64,000 bases of DNA from Phaseolus vulgaris (GCF_000499845.2 NC_023751.2:28898975-28962974), one strand, 5' to 3'; shown: positions 1-11,210, counted from the stretch's first letter. The notes: generated by a model not told the origin, from the letters alone. Numbers and translations are program-made.

Positions 1-1345
1 AAATAAAATATAAGGCTAATGAGACAGTTGAAATGTATAAAGCAAGGCTAGTAACAAAGGGATACACACAAACAAAAGGCATTGATTATCTTGATACTTT
101 CTCTCTAGTAGCAATGATGACCACCATAAGGTTGCTTTTTTCTCTATATTCTATCTATAACTGGGAATTGAAATAATTAGACATAAACAATGCATTTTTA
201 CATGAAGAGTTGAAAGAAGATGTATACACCGTTGCTCCTTCTGAATTGACTTCTATTCAATAAGGACAAATTTGTAAATTAAAAAAAACTTTATATGGCC
301 TTAAGCAAGCCAACAGATAGTGGTTTGCCAAACTGTCATCCTTTTTTCTTTCTATGAGATATACTTAATCTATGAATGATCATTCACTGCTCATTAATTC
401 TTCCGAAGGATCTTTTACAACATTACTGATGTATGTGGATGATATAATATTGGTAGGAAATGATAAAGAGGAGATTGAACGAATTAAACAAACCTTGAAT
501 CAAACATTCAAGATTAAGGACCTTAGGAATTTAAAATATTTTCTTGATCTTGAAATAGCAAGAAGTTAGAAAGGGATAACTATGAATTAAAGGGAATATG
601 CACTGGAATTGTTAACAAATGCAGGTCTCTTAGCCTGCAAACTTGCACCTACTCCAATTGATAATCATGCAAAATTATCTTATATTGAAAGTGTTCCTTT
701 CATAGATGTTCAAACCTATAGAAGATTGATTGGAAGACTTATGTATCTCACTAATACTTGACCTGACATAACCTTTGATGTGCAACAAATTTCTCAATTT
801 CTGGTTAAGCCTAAAATTGCTCACTATAATGCAACAATTAAAATTCTCAGATATATTAAAGGAGCTTTGAGTTTTGGTTTATTTTTCTCTTCCAACACTT
901 TTGCTCATTTAAAAGCCTTTTGTGATAGTGATCAGGACACCTGTAGTGATTCAAGGCAATCAATGGCTGGTTTTAGTGCGTATCTTGGGAATTCCCTCAT
1001 ATCCTGGAAATCAAAGAAGCAAGGAACAATATTAAAGAGTTCCTGTGAAGCTGAATACAAGGTAATGACCACTGTTACATGTGAAATTCAATGGCTAACT
1101 TATCTTCTTCAAGATTTCAAAGTTCATTTTGAGCAACCATCTTTTTATACCGTGACAATGACTCAGCAAGATACATTGCAGCAAATCCAGTGTTTCACGA
1201 ACGTACAAAACACATAGAAACATATTGTCACATTGTTAGGAAAGAATTGAAGAAGGATCTCATACATTTGTTTCTCATTTTTTCACAAAGCAACTGACTG
1301 ACATTTATACAAAAGTCCTAAGTCCTCAATCAACTTACTATATTA
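1..1345 (+). pseudogene. Ty1/copia pol remnant (reverse transcriptase and RNase H), cut by the window edge
   Basis: This is a decayed 3' part of a copia polyprotein that begins before base 1. The + strand reads RT motifs in order: an YKARLVTKGYTQ block near 35-75, an NNAFLH block near 185-205, KLKKTLYGLKQA near 275-310, and the catalytic YVDD at about 430-445. RNase H follows with FCDSD near 920 and SWKSKKQ and SCEAEY near 1000-1060. Many stops interrupt it, for example TAA at 174-176, TAA near 260 and TAG near 567, so no functional polymerase is made. The frame fades near 1345, where a C-terminal STYYIN-like end is seen, and no 3' LTR is recognised after it. A related fragment lies at 55760-56105. 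Family assignment is secure; the element's boundaries are not. Confidence 0.88.
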
Positions 1346-2526
1346 ATTAAATTAGGTATTATTTTAAAAATTAAAAAAGTTATTGACATTTAAAATATTT
1401 TTTATTAATAAATTTATAAATTTTATTGATAATACGAAATACTTTAAATACTAATAATTTTTATAATCTAAAAAATAATATATGATTTAATCAATATAAT
1501 AATTATTTTTTTTAATTTAAATTTTATTTAATAATTTTCATGTGATATATTGATTGAAATCTCATTTCGTCACACATAATTCATTGATAAAAATGAGTAA
1601 AATTAAAATTTAAAACTTTAGAGTAGATAACAATTAATGTAACTAATCACGAATCGCGAAAATTTATTTTGAATGTTAGATGAGTTTAGTTGAACTTAAA
1701 ATAAGTAGTTTCTTAAAAATATTCAAAATTTATTTATTTTAAAATATTACTAGTTATAAAACTTTACTTACTTTACTATCCAACTAATCTGAGAAAAAAT
1801 CATGTAATACTAGTGGATCATGTTCATGAAATAAATAAAAAATTATTTAAACACTTTTTTATTTTTAAATTCAAATAAAAGGAAATGCTATTTTTATATA
1901 ATTATATAATTAAAACAAAATTATTAAATAATCTTATATTTATTTGTTGAATTCTTGCAATGCACTCTGTTGACTATGGTAGTGACCGCTAGTGGAAGGT
2001 ACTTCTTCAACCACGTTCTGGCTTATCACACTTCACAAATTTGAAGCTCAGTCTTCGTCCACGTTTTGTTGAATTGAATGTCCCGCTACGTTTATTATTT
2101 GCCTTAGGTACGGTTAGGTACGGTACCCAAGAAAATTAATCAATAAATTAACTATTATTTTAATTGATACGTTCAAGTATTAATGAAAGAAATTGTAAAA
2201 TTGTTAGTGCGAAAGAGGGTTTTTACACTACAGTAGTCTAAATTTTTTTCGTAAAGTATAATTTTGAATATTTTATTTTTTACTAATATGGTATGTTGAG
2301 TAGAAGTCGTAAATATGAGTATAAAATAATATAACTAGAATCGTACAATATAATATAATTAAAATCGTAGACACTAATATGTTTTTACTTGTTTTGTTCG
2401 AAATTGTATGTTATATACGATTTCACTTTTAATAGAAAATTGTCATAATGTTATACGAATTTTTGTTTTATGAAATTGACAAAGTGGTATTGATTGTATT
2501 TAATTTTTATGTAATTTTTTTTTGAA
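1346..2526. other. AT-rich intergenic DNA
   Basis: No gene is recognisable. The stretch is AT-rich. A short direct repeat of GGTACGGTTA/GGTACGGTAC type occurs near 2107-2130. Part of this may be the decayed LTR of the copia remnant before it, but I see no LTR end. Confidence 0.5.
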
Positions 2527-2530
2527 TTAA

Positions 2531-3062
2531 TGGTGTGTTTGGATTGGGGAGAAGATTTGAGGGAGAGGATTTAGAATGATTTGAGGAAAGAGAGATTGTT
2601 TGGATTGTGATATATTAGAATAGATTTGTGAGGAAAATTTATTGAAGTTTGTAATTGATGTGATATTGGATAAGATTTTTTTTAGTTTTTTAAAATGTAA
2701 GATAAATAATATTTTTTTTAAAAAATATTAAAGAATTTAAAAATATATATTAGAATTAAAATAATTTAAAATAAAAAATAATAATATTAAATTAAATAAA
2801 AATATATATTAATAATTAATAAAAAAATTATAACATATATTAAAATATAGTTTACCTACATAATCATATATAATTTATTAATTTTTTTAAAAAAATAATG
2901 TCAAAGTCATCTTTCTCTACAAATCTTCTCATAAAGAAAGAGAAAGTTTTAAAGCAAAAAGTTCCATCATTTTTTGTGTTTTTACTTTTTTTTCTTTTCG
3001 TTTTTTTAACTTTCTCTGCACTCATCTATTCCTCGCTTTTCTACCCGGATACAAACAGACCC
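2531..3062. mobile_element. Tourist-like MITE with TTAA flanks
   Basis: The left end reads TGGTGTGTTTGGATTGGGG. The reverse complement of the right end reads GGGTCTGTTTGTATCCGGG, so the two form an imperfect terminal inverted repeat of the GTGTTTGG type seen in PIF/Harbinger Tourist MITEs. Both sides are flanked by TTAA (2527-2530 and 3063-3066), consistent with a 3-4 bp target duplication. The interior is AT-rich. A 60-codon open frame inside (2898-3080) is low-complexity and not a gene. Superfamily is inferred from the ends and the target; no transposase is present. Confidence 0.6.
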
Positions 3063-3066
3063 TTAA

Positions 3067-3775
3067 AGTCATATCCATAAAATATGACTTTCACTTCAAA
3101 GTAGTCTTGTACAACGTTGTATGGATATGACTTAAATTTTTTACCCAAATTTGTAAAAAATATTACACTACTTTTATGCAAAGAGGAATTTCATATTAAA
3201 TTAAAAATAAATAATAAATTAAGTGATATCTTTCAATTCCAATTAGATCACATAAATCATCTTAAATTTTAGTTTGGAGTGTTTAGTGGGTCCCAAGGAT
3301 TCCATCTAAATCAAATAGATTGAGATGAATTTCCTTTGTCACTGGACAACATCCAACTAAACTCAAACTAATTTATCTTTTTTAAGTTGGGTTACATGTA
3401 ATTCAATCTAATCAAAATTATTATAAAAATATTTAATATTTAACAATTTAGTTATTTATTATTTTTAATTTATTTATAAAAAATAATAGGAAAGGATATA
3501 AAGTTGGTAATAGTTGGATAGGTAAAACCATACAAATATCTTGAAATGCTTACAAGTTTTAAAACTCCCCTCTTACTAAAAGAATATAAAATAAATAAAA
3601 AATAATGACAAGTGTTAGTTAAGGGTAAATGAAATTTCATTAATGTGTTGAAATCTATGGTCACAATTTATGATGCACCTATCATATATAATTACTAAGA
3701 TGAAGTTTATATAAAGTAAAATAACATGATCTTTGTATGTTATTTACCGTATTATATTTTTATGGATAAATAGCA
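3067..3775. other. AT-rich intergenic DNA with a small inverted repeat
   Basis: No gene is seen. A perfect 12-bp inverted repeat, GTCATATCCATA at 3068-3079 and its complement at 3120-3131, lies directly beside the preceding MITE. The rest is AT-rich with no coding pattern. Confidence 0.45.
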
Positions 3776-4136
3776 CACAACACGAAAATTATTGAATAAA
3801 AATTATTTCTTTTTTTTAAAAAGTAATTAGTTAATTTAGAGATTAACAAAATTATTGATATCTAAATTAGTTTATATTATTAATAAATAATTTATAAATT
3901 GGTATCTAATTAGTTACCAAGGTTTTAGCTACCAACTTTAGAATCTAAATAATTAGTAGCTAAAACCTTGGTAGCTAATTAGATACCAATTTAGAAACTA
4001 TTTTTCAATAATGGAAACTAATTTAGATAATAATAATTTTTTTAGTCTATAAAATAGTATCTAATTTAATTAATATTGTGACTAATTATTTTTTATCTCT
4101 AAAATTAGTCTCTATTTAATGATTTTTTTTGTAGTG
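3776..4136. mobile_element. Foldback/CACTA-like MITE, family copy 1
   Basis: The element ends in GTAGTG, whose reverse complement CACTACAAAAAAAATCATT matches the CACTACAAGAAAA style of CACTA-type termini. The left end CACAACACGAAAATTATT is an imperfect counterpart. In the centre a near-perfect hairpin has 37-bp arms (3896-3932 and 3956-3992, one mismatch by eye) around a 23-bp loop. Both halves carry TCTAATTTAG and ATCTAATTAG subterminal motifs. Related copies lie at 27178-27533, 28318-28622 and 35811-36100. It has no coding capacity. Its right end abuts the LINE fragment. Confidence 0.62.
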
Positions 4137-4838
4137 GAATAACTCATAGACTGCGAGCAGGAATGACAGAAAATAGCATGAATTAATTGGGATAGGATTT
4201 GTAAATCTAAACATGTAGGAGGATTAGGCATTAAAGACTTAGAGATGTTTCAACATGACATTATTAGGAAAATGGGTTTATAGATTGGGAATCAAAAAGA
4301 GAAGGTTGTGGATAGATATTGTAAAATTTAAATATGGCTCATGACACTTTCTTTTAGATAGTAAGGACTGTAGGATTGAATCACCATGGTGGAGAGATCT
4401 TAAGAAAAATTGTTGACTTGGAGAAAGGGGACAAAAGTTCATGGATAATATCAAATGAAAAGTAGGGAATAAAAAATTGTATTTTATTGTGGGATGATAT
4501 ATGGGTTGGTGATAGACCATCAAGGAATCAATATCCCATAATGTATGCTAATTTAGAATAAAAAGGTCTAATAATAATAGGTTAATTTGGATGATGGCAA
4601 TCACATCAATGAAATTGGTTCTTTTGTTGGAGAAGAGAGTGGTTTAAGTGGGAGAAATCTATGGTAGAAGAAATAGTTCAACAAATTAATGAAATTAAAA
4701 CTCAAGCACAAAAGTTGGATGAATGGTCATGGAAGGGGGATGATAAGGGTTGATACTCTTTCAAATCTGTGTATAGTTTGATGGGTAGAAATTTGGATAA
4801 GAAAAATGAGGAATCCTATATATATTTATGGAGCACTA
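4137..4838 (+). pseudogene. LINE (L1-type) ORF2 C-terminal part, upstream piece
   Basis: Frame-shifted + strand translation shows blocks typical of the C-terminal region of plant L1 ORF2: WDRICKSKHVGGLGIKDLEMF near 4189-4250, LGKWVYRLG near 4265, and the beginning of a zf-RVT-like segment (SFKSVYSLMGRN, then YLWST) near 4760-4838. Several frameshifts and stops break it. The frame is cut exactly at the target duplication CACTA (4834-4838) of the copia element inserted here. It resumes on the far side of that element at 11211. The 5' part is missing and the MITE ending at 4136 adjoins it. Confidence 0.75.
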
Positions 4839-5282
4839 TGTAAGATTTAAACATGAATAAACGTAAATTGAACACATACAATTATGTTCACAAATAGATC
4901 TTATCATATCATGATTCTCACACAAAACATAAAGTGAAGAAGGAATAGGCACTTACCTTGATCCACGAGTGATCCTAATTGAGCAGTTACTTTATCTCCT
5001 TTATCCCAATCTATCTCTTAGAAATTCCGTACTTGTCACACACTTTCGTGATGGTTAACAGTGAGAGAACTATTATTTGCAGAGACAGAACCCTATAGCC
5101 TTTAGTACCCAATCTCCATCAGATGTAGGTTTTCCATTAGGTATATCATCAGATATATATTTCTCACATTAACCAATGGGCCTTTAATTCTATTATTATT
5201 ATTAAATTATATTTGGGCCCAAAGCCCAAACTCTAAGTCATGTGAGTCACTTTATAGAAATTAATTTACATAATTTCTTACA
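4839..5282 (-). repeat. 3' LTR of copia copy A
   Basis: This 444-bp LTR is complete: TG at 4839-4840 and CA at 5281-5282, with short inverted ends TGTAAGA/TCTTACA. It keeps the terminal 13 bases that the 5' copy has lost. It aligns without gaps to 10780-11210 from position 4852 onward. Confidence 0.93.
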
Positions 5283-5674
5283 TTCTCCCACTTGACTCAT
5301 ATGAGTTATAATACTTTCATGATTTAATAATGACATAAATGCGCATTTAAAAGGCCTTACATAAATTGGTTCTATCATTATTCATAATCAAGAATACAGA
5401 AATAATAAGAGTCATGGCGGTTACATGTCATTTGAATCAACACATTTCCTTCCATGTACTACTATATCATTCTTTCTCCTTAATATGACTTTATAGTGAG
5501 AAATTCATAATAGGTTCAAACATAATGTCATTGTCATCAATAACAACATAATTTGTTTTCCACAACACAATAACATAATTTGCATGCATATACATAAAGT
5601 AGAAAACAACATAAATTTCAGAAACTTTATTTATCAATGAGCTCAAAGTGTCAAATAAGCATTAATAACAACAT

Positions 5675-6805
5675 TCATAATTCACTAGTAACATAATGCC
5701 CATATTTACAACATGACCCAGTAAATGTTTTGGGCAGTAACCCTTTTGTTAAAGGGTCAGCAATCATAAGATTAGTGCTAATATGTTTTATTGACACTTT
5801 ATGTTTCTGAACTTCTTCTTTAACGGCAAAGTATTTCAATTCCATATGTTTAGCACCTTTGGAATACTTGTCGTTTTTAGAAAAGAAGATTGCTGCGGAG
5901 TTATCACAATAAATTTTCAGCGGCTTGGCAATACTGTCAACAATTCCAAGTCCTGGAATAAAATTCCGCAACCAATTAGCCTGAACTGTGGCCTCAAAGC
6001 ATGCCACAAATTCAGCTTCCATAGTGGACGCAACAATGACTGACTGCTTCGCACTTTTCCATGAAATCGCTCCTCTGGCTAAAAGATACACATAACCAAA
6101 AGTAGACTTTCGTGTATCCATACAGCCAGCAAAATCTGAATCTGTATATCCAATCACCTCAAGATGATCAGATCTTTTATAAGTAAGCATGTGATCCTTC
6201 ATTCCTTGCAAGTATCTTAAAACTTTCTTTGCAGCTTTCCAATGATCCAATCCTGGATTACTCTGGTATCTACAAAGCATACCAACTGCAAAACTAATAT
6301 CTGGTCGTGTACAAGTTTGAGCATACATTAAACTCCCAACAATAGATGCATAAGGTATATTCTCGATCTGTTTCCGTTCCAAGTCATTCTTTGGACATTG
6401 CATGAGACTAAATTTGTCTCCTTTCTGTATTGGAACAGGAGATGTCGAACATTTATCCATTCTGAATCTCTCTAAAACTTTATTAATATATGCTTTCTGA
6501 GACAAACCTAACAGTCCTTGTGATCTGTCACGGAATATTTCAATTCCTATCACATAGTATGCCTCACCCATATCTTTCATCTCAAAGTTATTAGAGAGAA
6601 ACTTCTTAGTCTCACTTAATAGACCAATATCATTAGTTGCCATGAGAGTCACATATAGTCTTAAAGACCCATTTACACCCGACTCTCTTGCATCCTTCTG
6701 GCAATTCTATAAGGCCTCATACATCATTCTATGCCATTGATTTAAGCTCATCTTTCATAGCATCTAACCATTATCAGAATTACTATCATTGATGGCGTCT
6801 GAAAA
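5675..6805 (-). pseudogene. Copia copy A: RT flanks and RNase H, RT core deleted
   Basis: Reading the - strand, 6805-6655 carries the start of the RT region (a DPVSFSDAI block and CKWVFKT) with several stops. The next readable frame, 6652-5675 (325 codons), starts only after the position where the YVDD catalytic box should be (ATNDIGLL, SNNFEMKDMG). The segment between, about 200 residues in complete copia elements, is absent. RNase H is well preserved: YTDSDFAG near residue 168, SWKSAKQS, STMEAEF, and CDNSAAI. The C-terminus ends normally at a stop. Without the RT core this protein cannot reverse transcribe. Confidence 0.88.
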
Positions 6806-7118
6806 TGAAACTGGATCATTATCAATACTTAATTCATTTTCTGACTCTTGTAGATAAACCACATAATCATTCGAAATAGTAGATCTTCTTTATACTATTT
6901 CTTGTGGTTGTTCTACTACAGGTTCATTGTTAACTTCATGATTATTATTTTGTTGTTCTTCTTCATCGTTGAGTGACTCAACTACATTAGGAACAACAAT
7001 ACTTGAAGTAAAGGTACTAGTTAAAGGAACTTGTACTCTAACTTCCTTAATCTCCACATTTTGTGAAGTATTACTCCCACTGGTTTCACCATTTTCAATG
7101 AACCGTGCATTTCCAGAT

Positions 7119-8096
7119 TCAACAATTCTTGTTATGGGTAGGACAGTAAAACATATACCCTTTTGACTTTGCTGGATAACCAATGAAATATCCACTGATT
7201 GTTCTTGCATCCAATTTCTTCTCTTGCGGATTGTATATTCTGACTTCTGCCTGACATCCCCAAACATGTAGGTGTCTCAAACTGGGTTTCCTTCCTGTCC
7301 ACAATTCAAAAGGTGTCTTTTGAACTGCCTTACTAGGAATCCTATTCAACAGATACATGGCAGTTTTTAAAGCATACATCCACAATGAAACAGGTACAGT
7401 TGACTTACTTAACATGCTCCTAACCATATCCATTAAGGTTCGATTACGCCTTTCTGAAACACCATTTTGTTGTGGTGAACCTGGCATTGTGTATTGAGCA
7501 CAAATACCACGTCTCTCGAGGAACTTAGCAAACGGACCAGGGTGTTGTCCACTTTCATCATATTTTCCATAATATTCACCACCTCTATCTGACCTGACAA
7601 TTTTCACCTTTCTGTCTAATTGCCTTTCCACTTCATTTATATAAACTTCCAAGGCATTCACCGCTTGCGATTTTTCATGCAGTAAATAGACATAACCATA
7701 ACGTGAAAAATCATCAATGAAGGTGATAAAATACCTTTCTTTATTGAAAGAACTTGCATCAAAAGGTCCACATATATCAGTGTGTATAATTTCAAGAAGC
7801 TGAGTACTTCTTATGGCTCCCTACTTTGTGTGTTTTGTTTGTTTGCCTTTAATACAATCCACACATACATTCAGATCAGTAAAATCCAAACTTGGAAGTA
7901 TTTCATTCTTTACCAATCTCTCCATCCTTTCTTTAGAAATATGTCCCAAACGTTTGTGCCACAAGAAAGCAGAATATTCATTCACTAAACTACGTTTAAT
8001 GCCAACATTATGATGCGAGGTCATAAGAGTTTCAGAATATAGATTATCGAGATTCAATCTATATAATCCATCATAAAGAGTACCAGATACAATCAA
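7119..8096 (-). pseudogene. Copia copy A: pre-integrase zinc finger and integrase core
   Basis: The pre-integrase HHCC-type region (WHKRLGHIS, then CVDCIKGKQ) lies at 8096-7821. A TAG stop follows at about 7820, after KHTK. The core continues in the same general frame: THTDICGP-like start, ITFIDDFSRYGY (second catalytic-type aspartate), IVRSDRGGEY, then GSPQQNGVSERRNRT with the glutamate of the D-D-E triad. The integrase C-terminal linker frame shifts and continues to about 6890 as a low-complexity N/E/Q-rich segment. Apart from the stop and frameshift the domain is close to full length. It normally inserts cDNA into nuclear DNA. Confidence 0.88.
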
Positions 8097-8303
8097 ATAG
8101 GTACGCTGATATAGACTGAAACATCTATTCCCAAATTTAAAAGAGTATCCGGCAACACATCAAGTTTAGACAATGACACTAAATTCCTAGATATACTAGG
8201 TACGTAAAAAGTATCCATCAGGTCTAAATAAAATCCAGTGTTGAGGATTAAACGATAAGTCCCGATTGCTTCCATTGGAACCTTCTCTCTATTCCCCATG
8301 AAG
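8093..8303 (-). pseudogene. Copia copy A: C-terminal protease remnant
   Basis: The frame carries the segment that follows the aspartic protease active site in copia polyproteins (FVFMGNREKV, EAIGTYRL, LDTFYVPSISRNLVSLSKLD in successive blocks). The preceding active-site segment (D-S/T-G-A) is missing. Gag ends in a stop at 8313, and about ten codons away this remnant begins in another frame. It then runs into the pre-integrase region by a further frameshift near 8095. Confidence 0.8.
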
Positions 8304-8312
8304 ACAAACTTT

Positions 8313-9128
8313 TCATTTGGCTTTATGGTTCGGGTTGAAAGTAATCCCCTTCTTTTCGAACCAAGCCTTACGTTTCAGACAATCCTTTTGGAAATGTCCA
8401 GCTTTCTTGCAGAAATGACATTTGTCATTCTTCTTCTGGAGCGTAGTAGAGGACTCATTTATCTTCAATGGTCCTTTACCCTTTCCTTGTTTCTTGAAGC
8501 CTTTCTTTCCAGCTCCCTGATTGTTCACATAATGTATGGAGTGGTTTCCTCGATTCTTCAATCTAGTCTCTTCCTGAACTAACATGCTATGCAATTCATG
8601 CATATTCCACTTATCTTTCAAAGTGTTATAGTTCATCTGGAAAAGATCATACTCAGACGGTAAAGAGTTCAAAATGAACTGTACGAGAAAATTATCATCC
8701 ACTGCCATTCCGAGAGACTTAAGTCTTGCCGCAATATTAGTCATTTCAATGACATGTTCGTGCATAGTACGAGAACCATCAAATTCCATGGTGATTAATG
8801 TAGTCATTAATGTCCTAGCAAGAGACTTATCAGCTGTTTGGGAGCACTCTTTCACAGACTTCATGAATTCTTTTGCATTTTCGGTTTCGGGAAGAGTAGA
8901 CTTAATATTGTTTGCTATGCTCATTCGCATAAACATCAGGCTGAGTCTATTTGACTTTTCCCAAGCCCTATAATGAGCTTTCTCCTTATTGCTACTATCA
9001 TCGGTAATAGCAGCAGGTTTCTCGATTCGAATGGCCAAATCAAGATCCAATATACCTAAGTGAAATTGGACTTTTTCACTCCAGTCAAAAAAATTTAGAC
9101 CATTAAAGACTGGAACAGACGTAACTTG
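8313..9128 (-). pseudogene. Copia copy A: gag with CCHC zinc knuckle, no start codon
   Basis: An open - strand frame of 271 codons runs from the TAG at 9131-9129 to the TGA ending at 8313. It starts with VTSVPVFNGLNFFDWSEKV, the usual copia gag N-terminus, but has no ATG in frame before the domain. The first track-style start is an internal TTG at 9050. The UBN2-type gag domain follows (SRTMHEHV, LARTLMTTLITMEF). A CCHC knuckle CHFCKKAGHFQKDC lies near the C-terminus at about 8410-8370. Gag builds the virus-like particle and binds element RNA. Loss of the start probably silences it. Confidence 0.85.
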
Positions 9129-9539
9129 CTAATGTAAGGCTACAGGAACAGATACTGCAATCACACATGCTTAACATTAATACTTCGAGTCATAAACTAA
9201 ACATATTATACAGATTCAGAAAACATTCTATGTATACTAATGTTCTCCTTTGGGAGATCCATTAATACACAAAACATAATGATGCTAATAATATTAACTT
9301 TATTTGGCAAGATATATGCATTAACTAGAAACACTTGTTATCTTTGGATATACAAGCAAAACTAATAACACATACTCACTACCAACAATCATATCCATTA
9401 ATTATAAGGACAACTAATCAACCTTTGGGTGATCCAAAATGCCCTATAATAATGAATTTCCATTTACCCATATATATAAATAATTTAGCATCCATTCTAT
9501 AGGTAATTGGAATAAAATTTATCAGTAATCTGGAATTAA

Positions 9540-9930
9540 ATAAAACTTAAAGATTTGATCACTTTGGTGATTAACAAATCTATCATACAAATAATTCCAG
9601 AAATTATATCATAAATTGAAATAAAATTCATCCATAATTTGGAATTAAATAAAACTTAAAGATTTGATCACTTTGGTGATTACAAATCTATCATACAAAT
9701 AATTCCATAAATAATATCATTAATTGAAATAAAATTTCATCCATAATTTGGAATTAAATAAAACATAAAGATTTGATCACTTTGATGATTACAAATCTAT
9801 CATACAAATAATTCCATAAATAATATCATTATATGAAATAAAATTTCATCCATAATTTGAAATTAAATAAAACTTAAAGATTTGATCACTTTGGTGATTA
9901 CAAATCCATCATACAAGTAATTCCAAAATT
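9540..9930. repeat. Four-copy 109-bp tandem repeat in the leader of copia copy A
   Basis: The core GATTTGATCACTTTGGTGAT starts at 9552, 9661, 9770 and 9879 (third copy with one change), giving an exact 109-bp period. Units also share CATACAAATAATTCCA and AAATTTCATCCATAATTTG. The array lies between the 5' LTR and gag, in the untranslated leader of the element. Confidence 0.85.
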
Positions 9931-10009
9931 TCAATTTAAAATTAAATACATAAAGCGGAAAAATAATTTTCCATTCCTCACTTTCAGTCTATTAATTAAA
10001 CTTTAATTT

Positions 10010-10215
10010 AATGAACATAATAAAATTTCATTAAAACTTTAATTAAACTTTAATTTAATGCAAATAAAATTACGTTAAAACATAATAAAATTTCATTAAA
10101 ATTTTAATTAAACTTTAATTTAATGCAAATAAAATTACATTAAAACATAATAAAATTTCATTAAAATTTTAATTAAACTTTAATTTAATGCAAATAAAAT
10201 TACATTAAAACATGA
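10010..10215. repeat. Three-copy 65-bp tandem repeat in the leader of copia copy A
   Basis: The motif TTTAATTTAATGCAAATAAAATTAC recurs so that CAAATAAAATTAC starts at 10061, 10126 and 10191, a 65-bp period. Units also share TAATAAAATTTCATTAAAA. A weaker extra unit may precede. Together with the 109-bp array it lengthens the leader to about 1.65 kb. Confidence 0.82.
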
Positions 10216-10779
10216 TACATAAAACAGAAAATAATTGTTCGTTACTCACTTTTAATTAATTAATTAAAGTTTAATTTAAATGTAAATTTAATTACATTAT
10301 AACATAACCTAAATTACAGAAAAGTAATAATTGATTAAACTTTAATATGGGGTGCAGCAAAGAATTCATGCATTTCATGATGGCAGAGAATAATTCATAC
10401 ATGGATTCACTAATTGGATTCTTTTCATGCATTTTATTATATTATATTATATTTCTTTGAATCCAACATTTGGTCATATTTCAATTCCGTGAGGACCTGG
10501 ACCCAAGCGCACCATCATTCACCCACCGTTTTGTAAACCTTGATCCATGATTATTTTGGAAGACAATCATGTAACCAAGAACATATATTTCTGCATTAGC
10601 GTAAAAGGTTCACTTTCCCTCTTCAACCCCAATTAGGGAACTATTATAAAGGAATGAAAATCTTAATCTATAAATCCTAATTTTAAAATTAGAGTTCTTA
10701 AATTGAAAATATTTTAAAATTAGGGTTCTTTGATTTTGGAAAAGCATTAATGGAGAATCACAACATGAGCAACAAGGCT

Positions 10780-11210
10780 CATGAATAAACGTAATTTGAA
10801 CACATACAATTATGTTCACAAATAGATCTTATCATATCATGATTCTCACACAAAACATAAAGTGAAGAAAAAATAGGCACTTACCTTGATCCATGAGTGA
10901 TCCTAATTGAGCAGTTACTTTATCTCCTTTATCCCAATCTATCTCTTAGAAATTCCGTACTTGTCACACACTTTCGTGATGGTTAACAGTGAGAGAACTA
11001 TTATTTGCAGAGACAGAACCCTATAGCCTTTAGTACCCAATCTCCATCAGATGTAGGTTTTCCATTAGGTATATCATCATATATATATTTCTCACATTAA
11101 CCAATGGGCCTTTAATTCTATTATTATTATTAAATCATATTTGGGCCCAAAGCCCAAACTCTAAGTCATGTGAGTCACTTTATAAAAATTAATTTACATA
11201 ATTTCTTACA
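10780..11210 (-). repeat. 5' LTR of copia copy A, truncated at its inner end
   Basis: It aligns base for base with 4852-5282 (7 differences by eye) and ends with CA at 11209-11210 before the CACTA duplication. Its inner end breaks off at 10780. The last 13 LTR bases, and the TGGTATCA part of the expected tRNA-Met primer site, are gone. What follows on the - strand is GAGCCTTGTTGC, which looks like the remainder of a TGGTATCAGAGC primer site. Confidence 0.9.

Larger units (their letters stand above)
4839..11210 (-). mobile_element. Ty1/copia LTR retrotransposon (copy A), complete ends, internally deleted
   Basis: This 6372-bp element is flanked by the 5-bp target duplication CACTA (4834-4838 and 11211-11215). 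It lies on the - strand, with its 3' LTR at the left and 5' LTR at the right. The LTR end reads TGTAAGA...TCTTACA in + orientation. A purine-rich tract (complement of 5283-5295, AAGTGGGAGAA) abuts the 3' LTR as a polypurine tract. Domain order is gag, protease remnant, integrase, reverse transcriptase and RNase H, the copia order. Three deletions are visible: at the 5' LTR/primer-site junction, across the protease active site, and across the reverse-transcriptase core. By eye the LTRs differ at 7 of 431 aligned positions, so insertion is recent. It cannot encode its own mobilisation. Confidence 0.93.

Noticed and set aside
2898..3080. 60-codon frame with a hydrophobic stretch (FFVFLLFFLFVFLTF)
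   Set aside because: It lies inside the MITE and arises from T-rich DNA, not from a membrane protein gene.
9540..10215. Possible CRISPR-like array
   Set aside because: Units are directly adjoining tandem repeats without unique spacers, within a plant retrotransposon leader.
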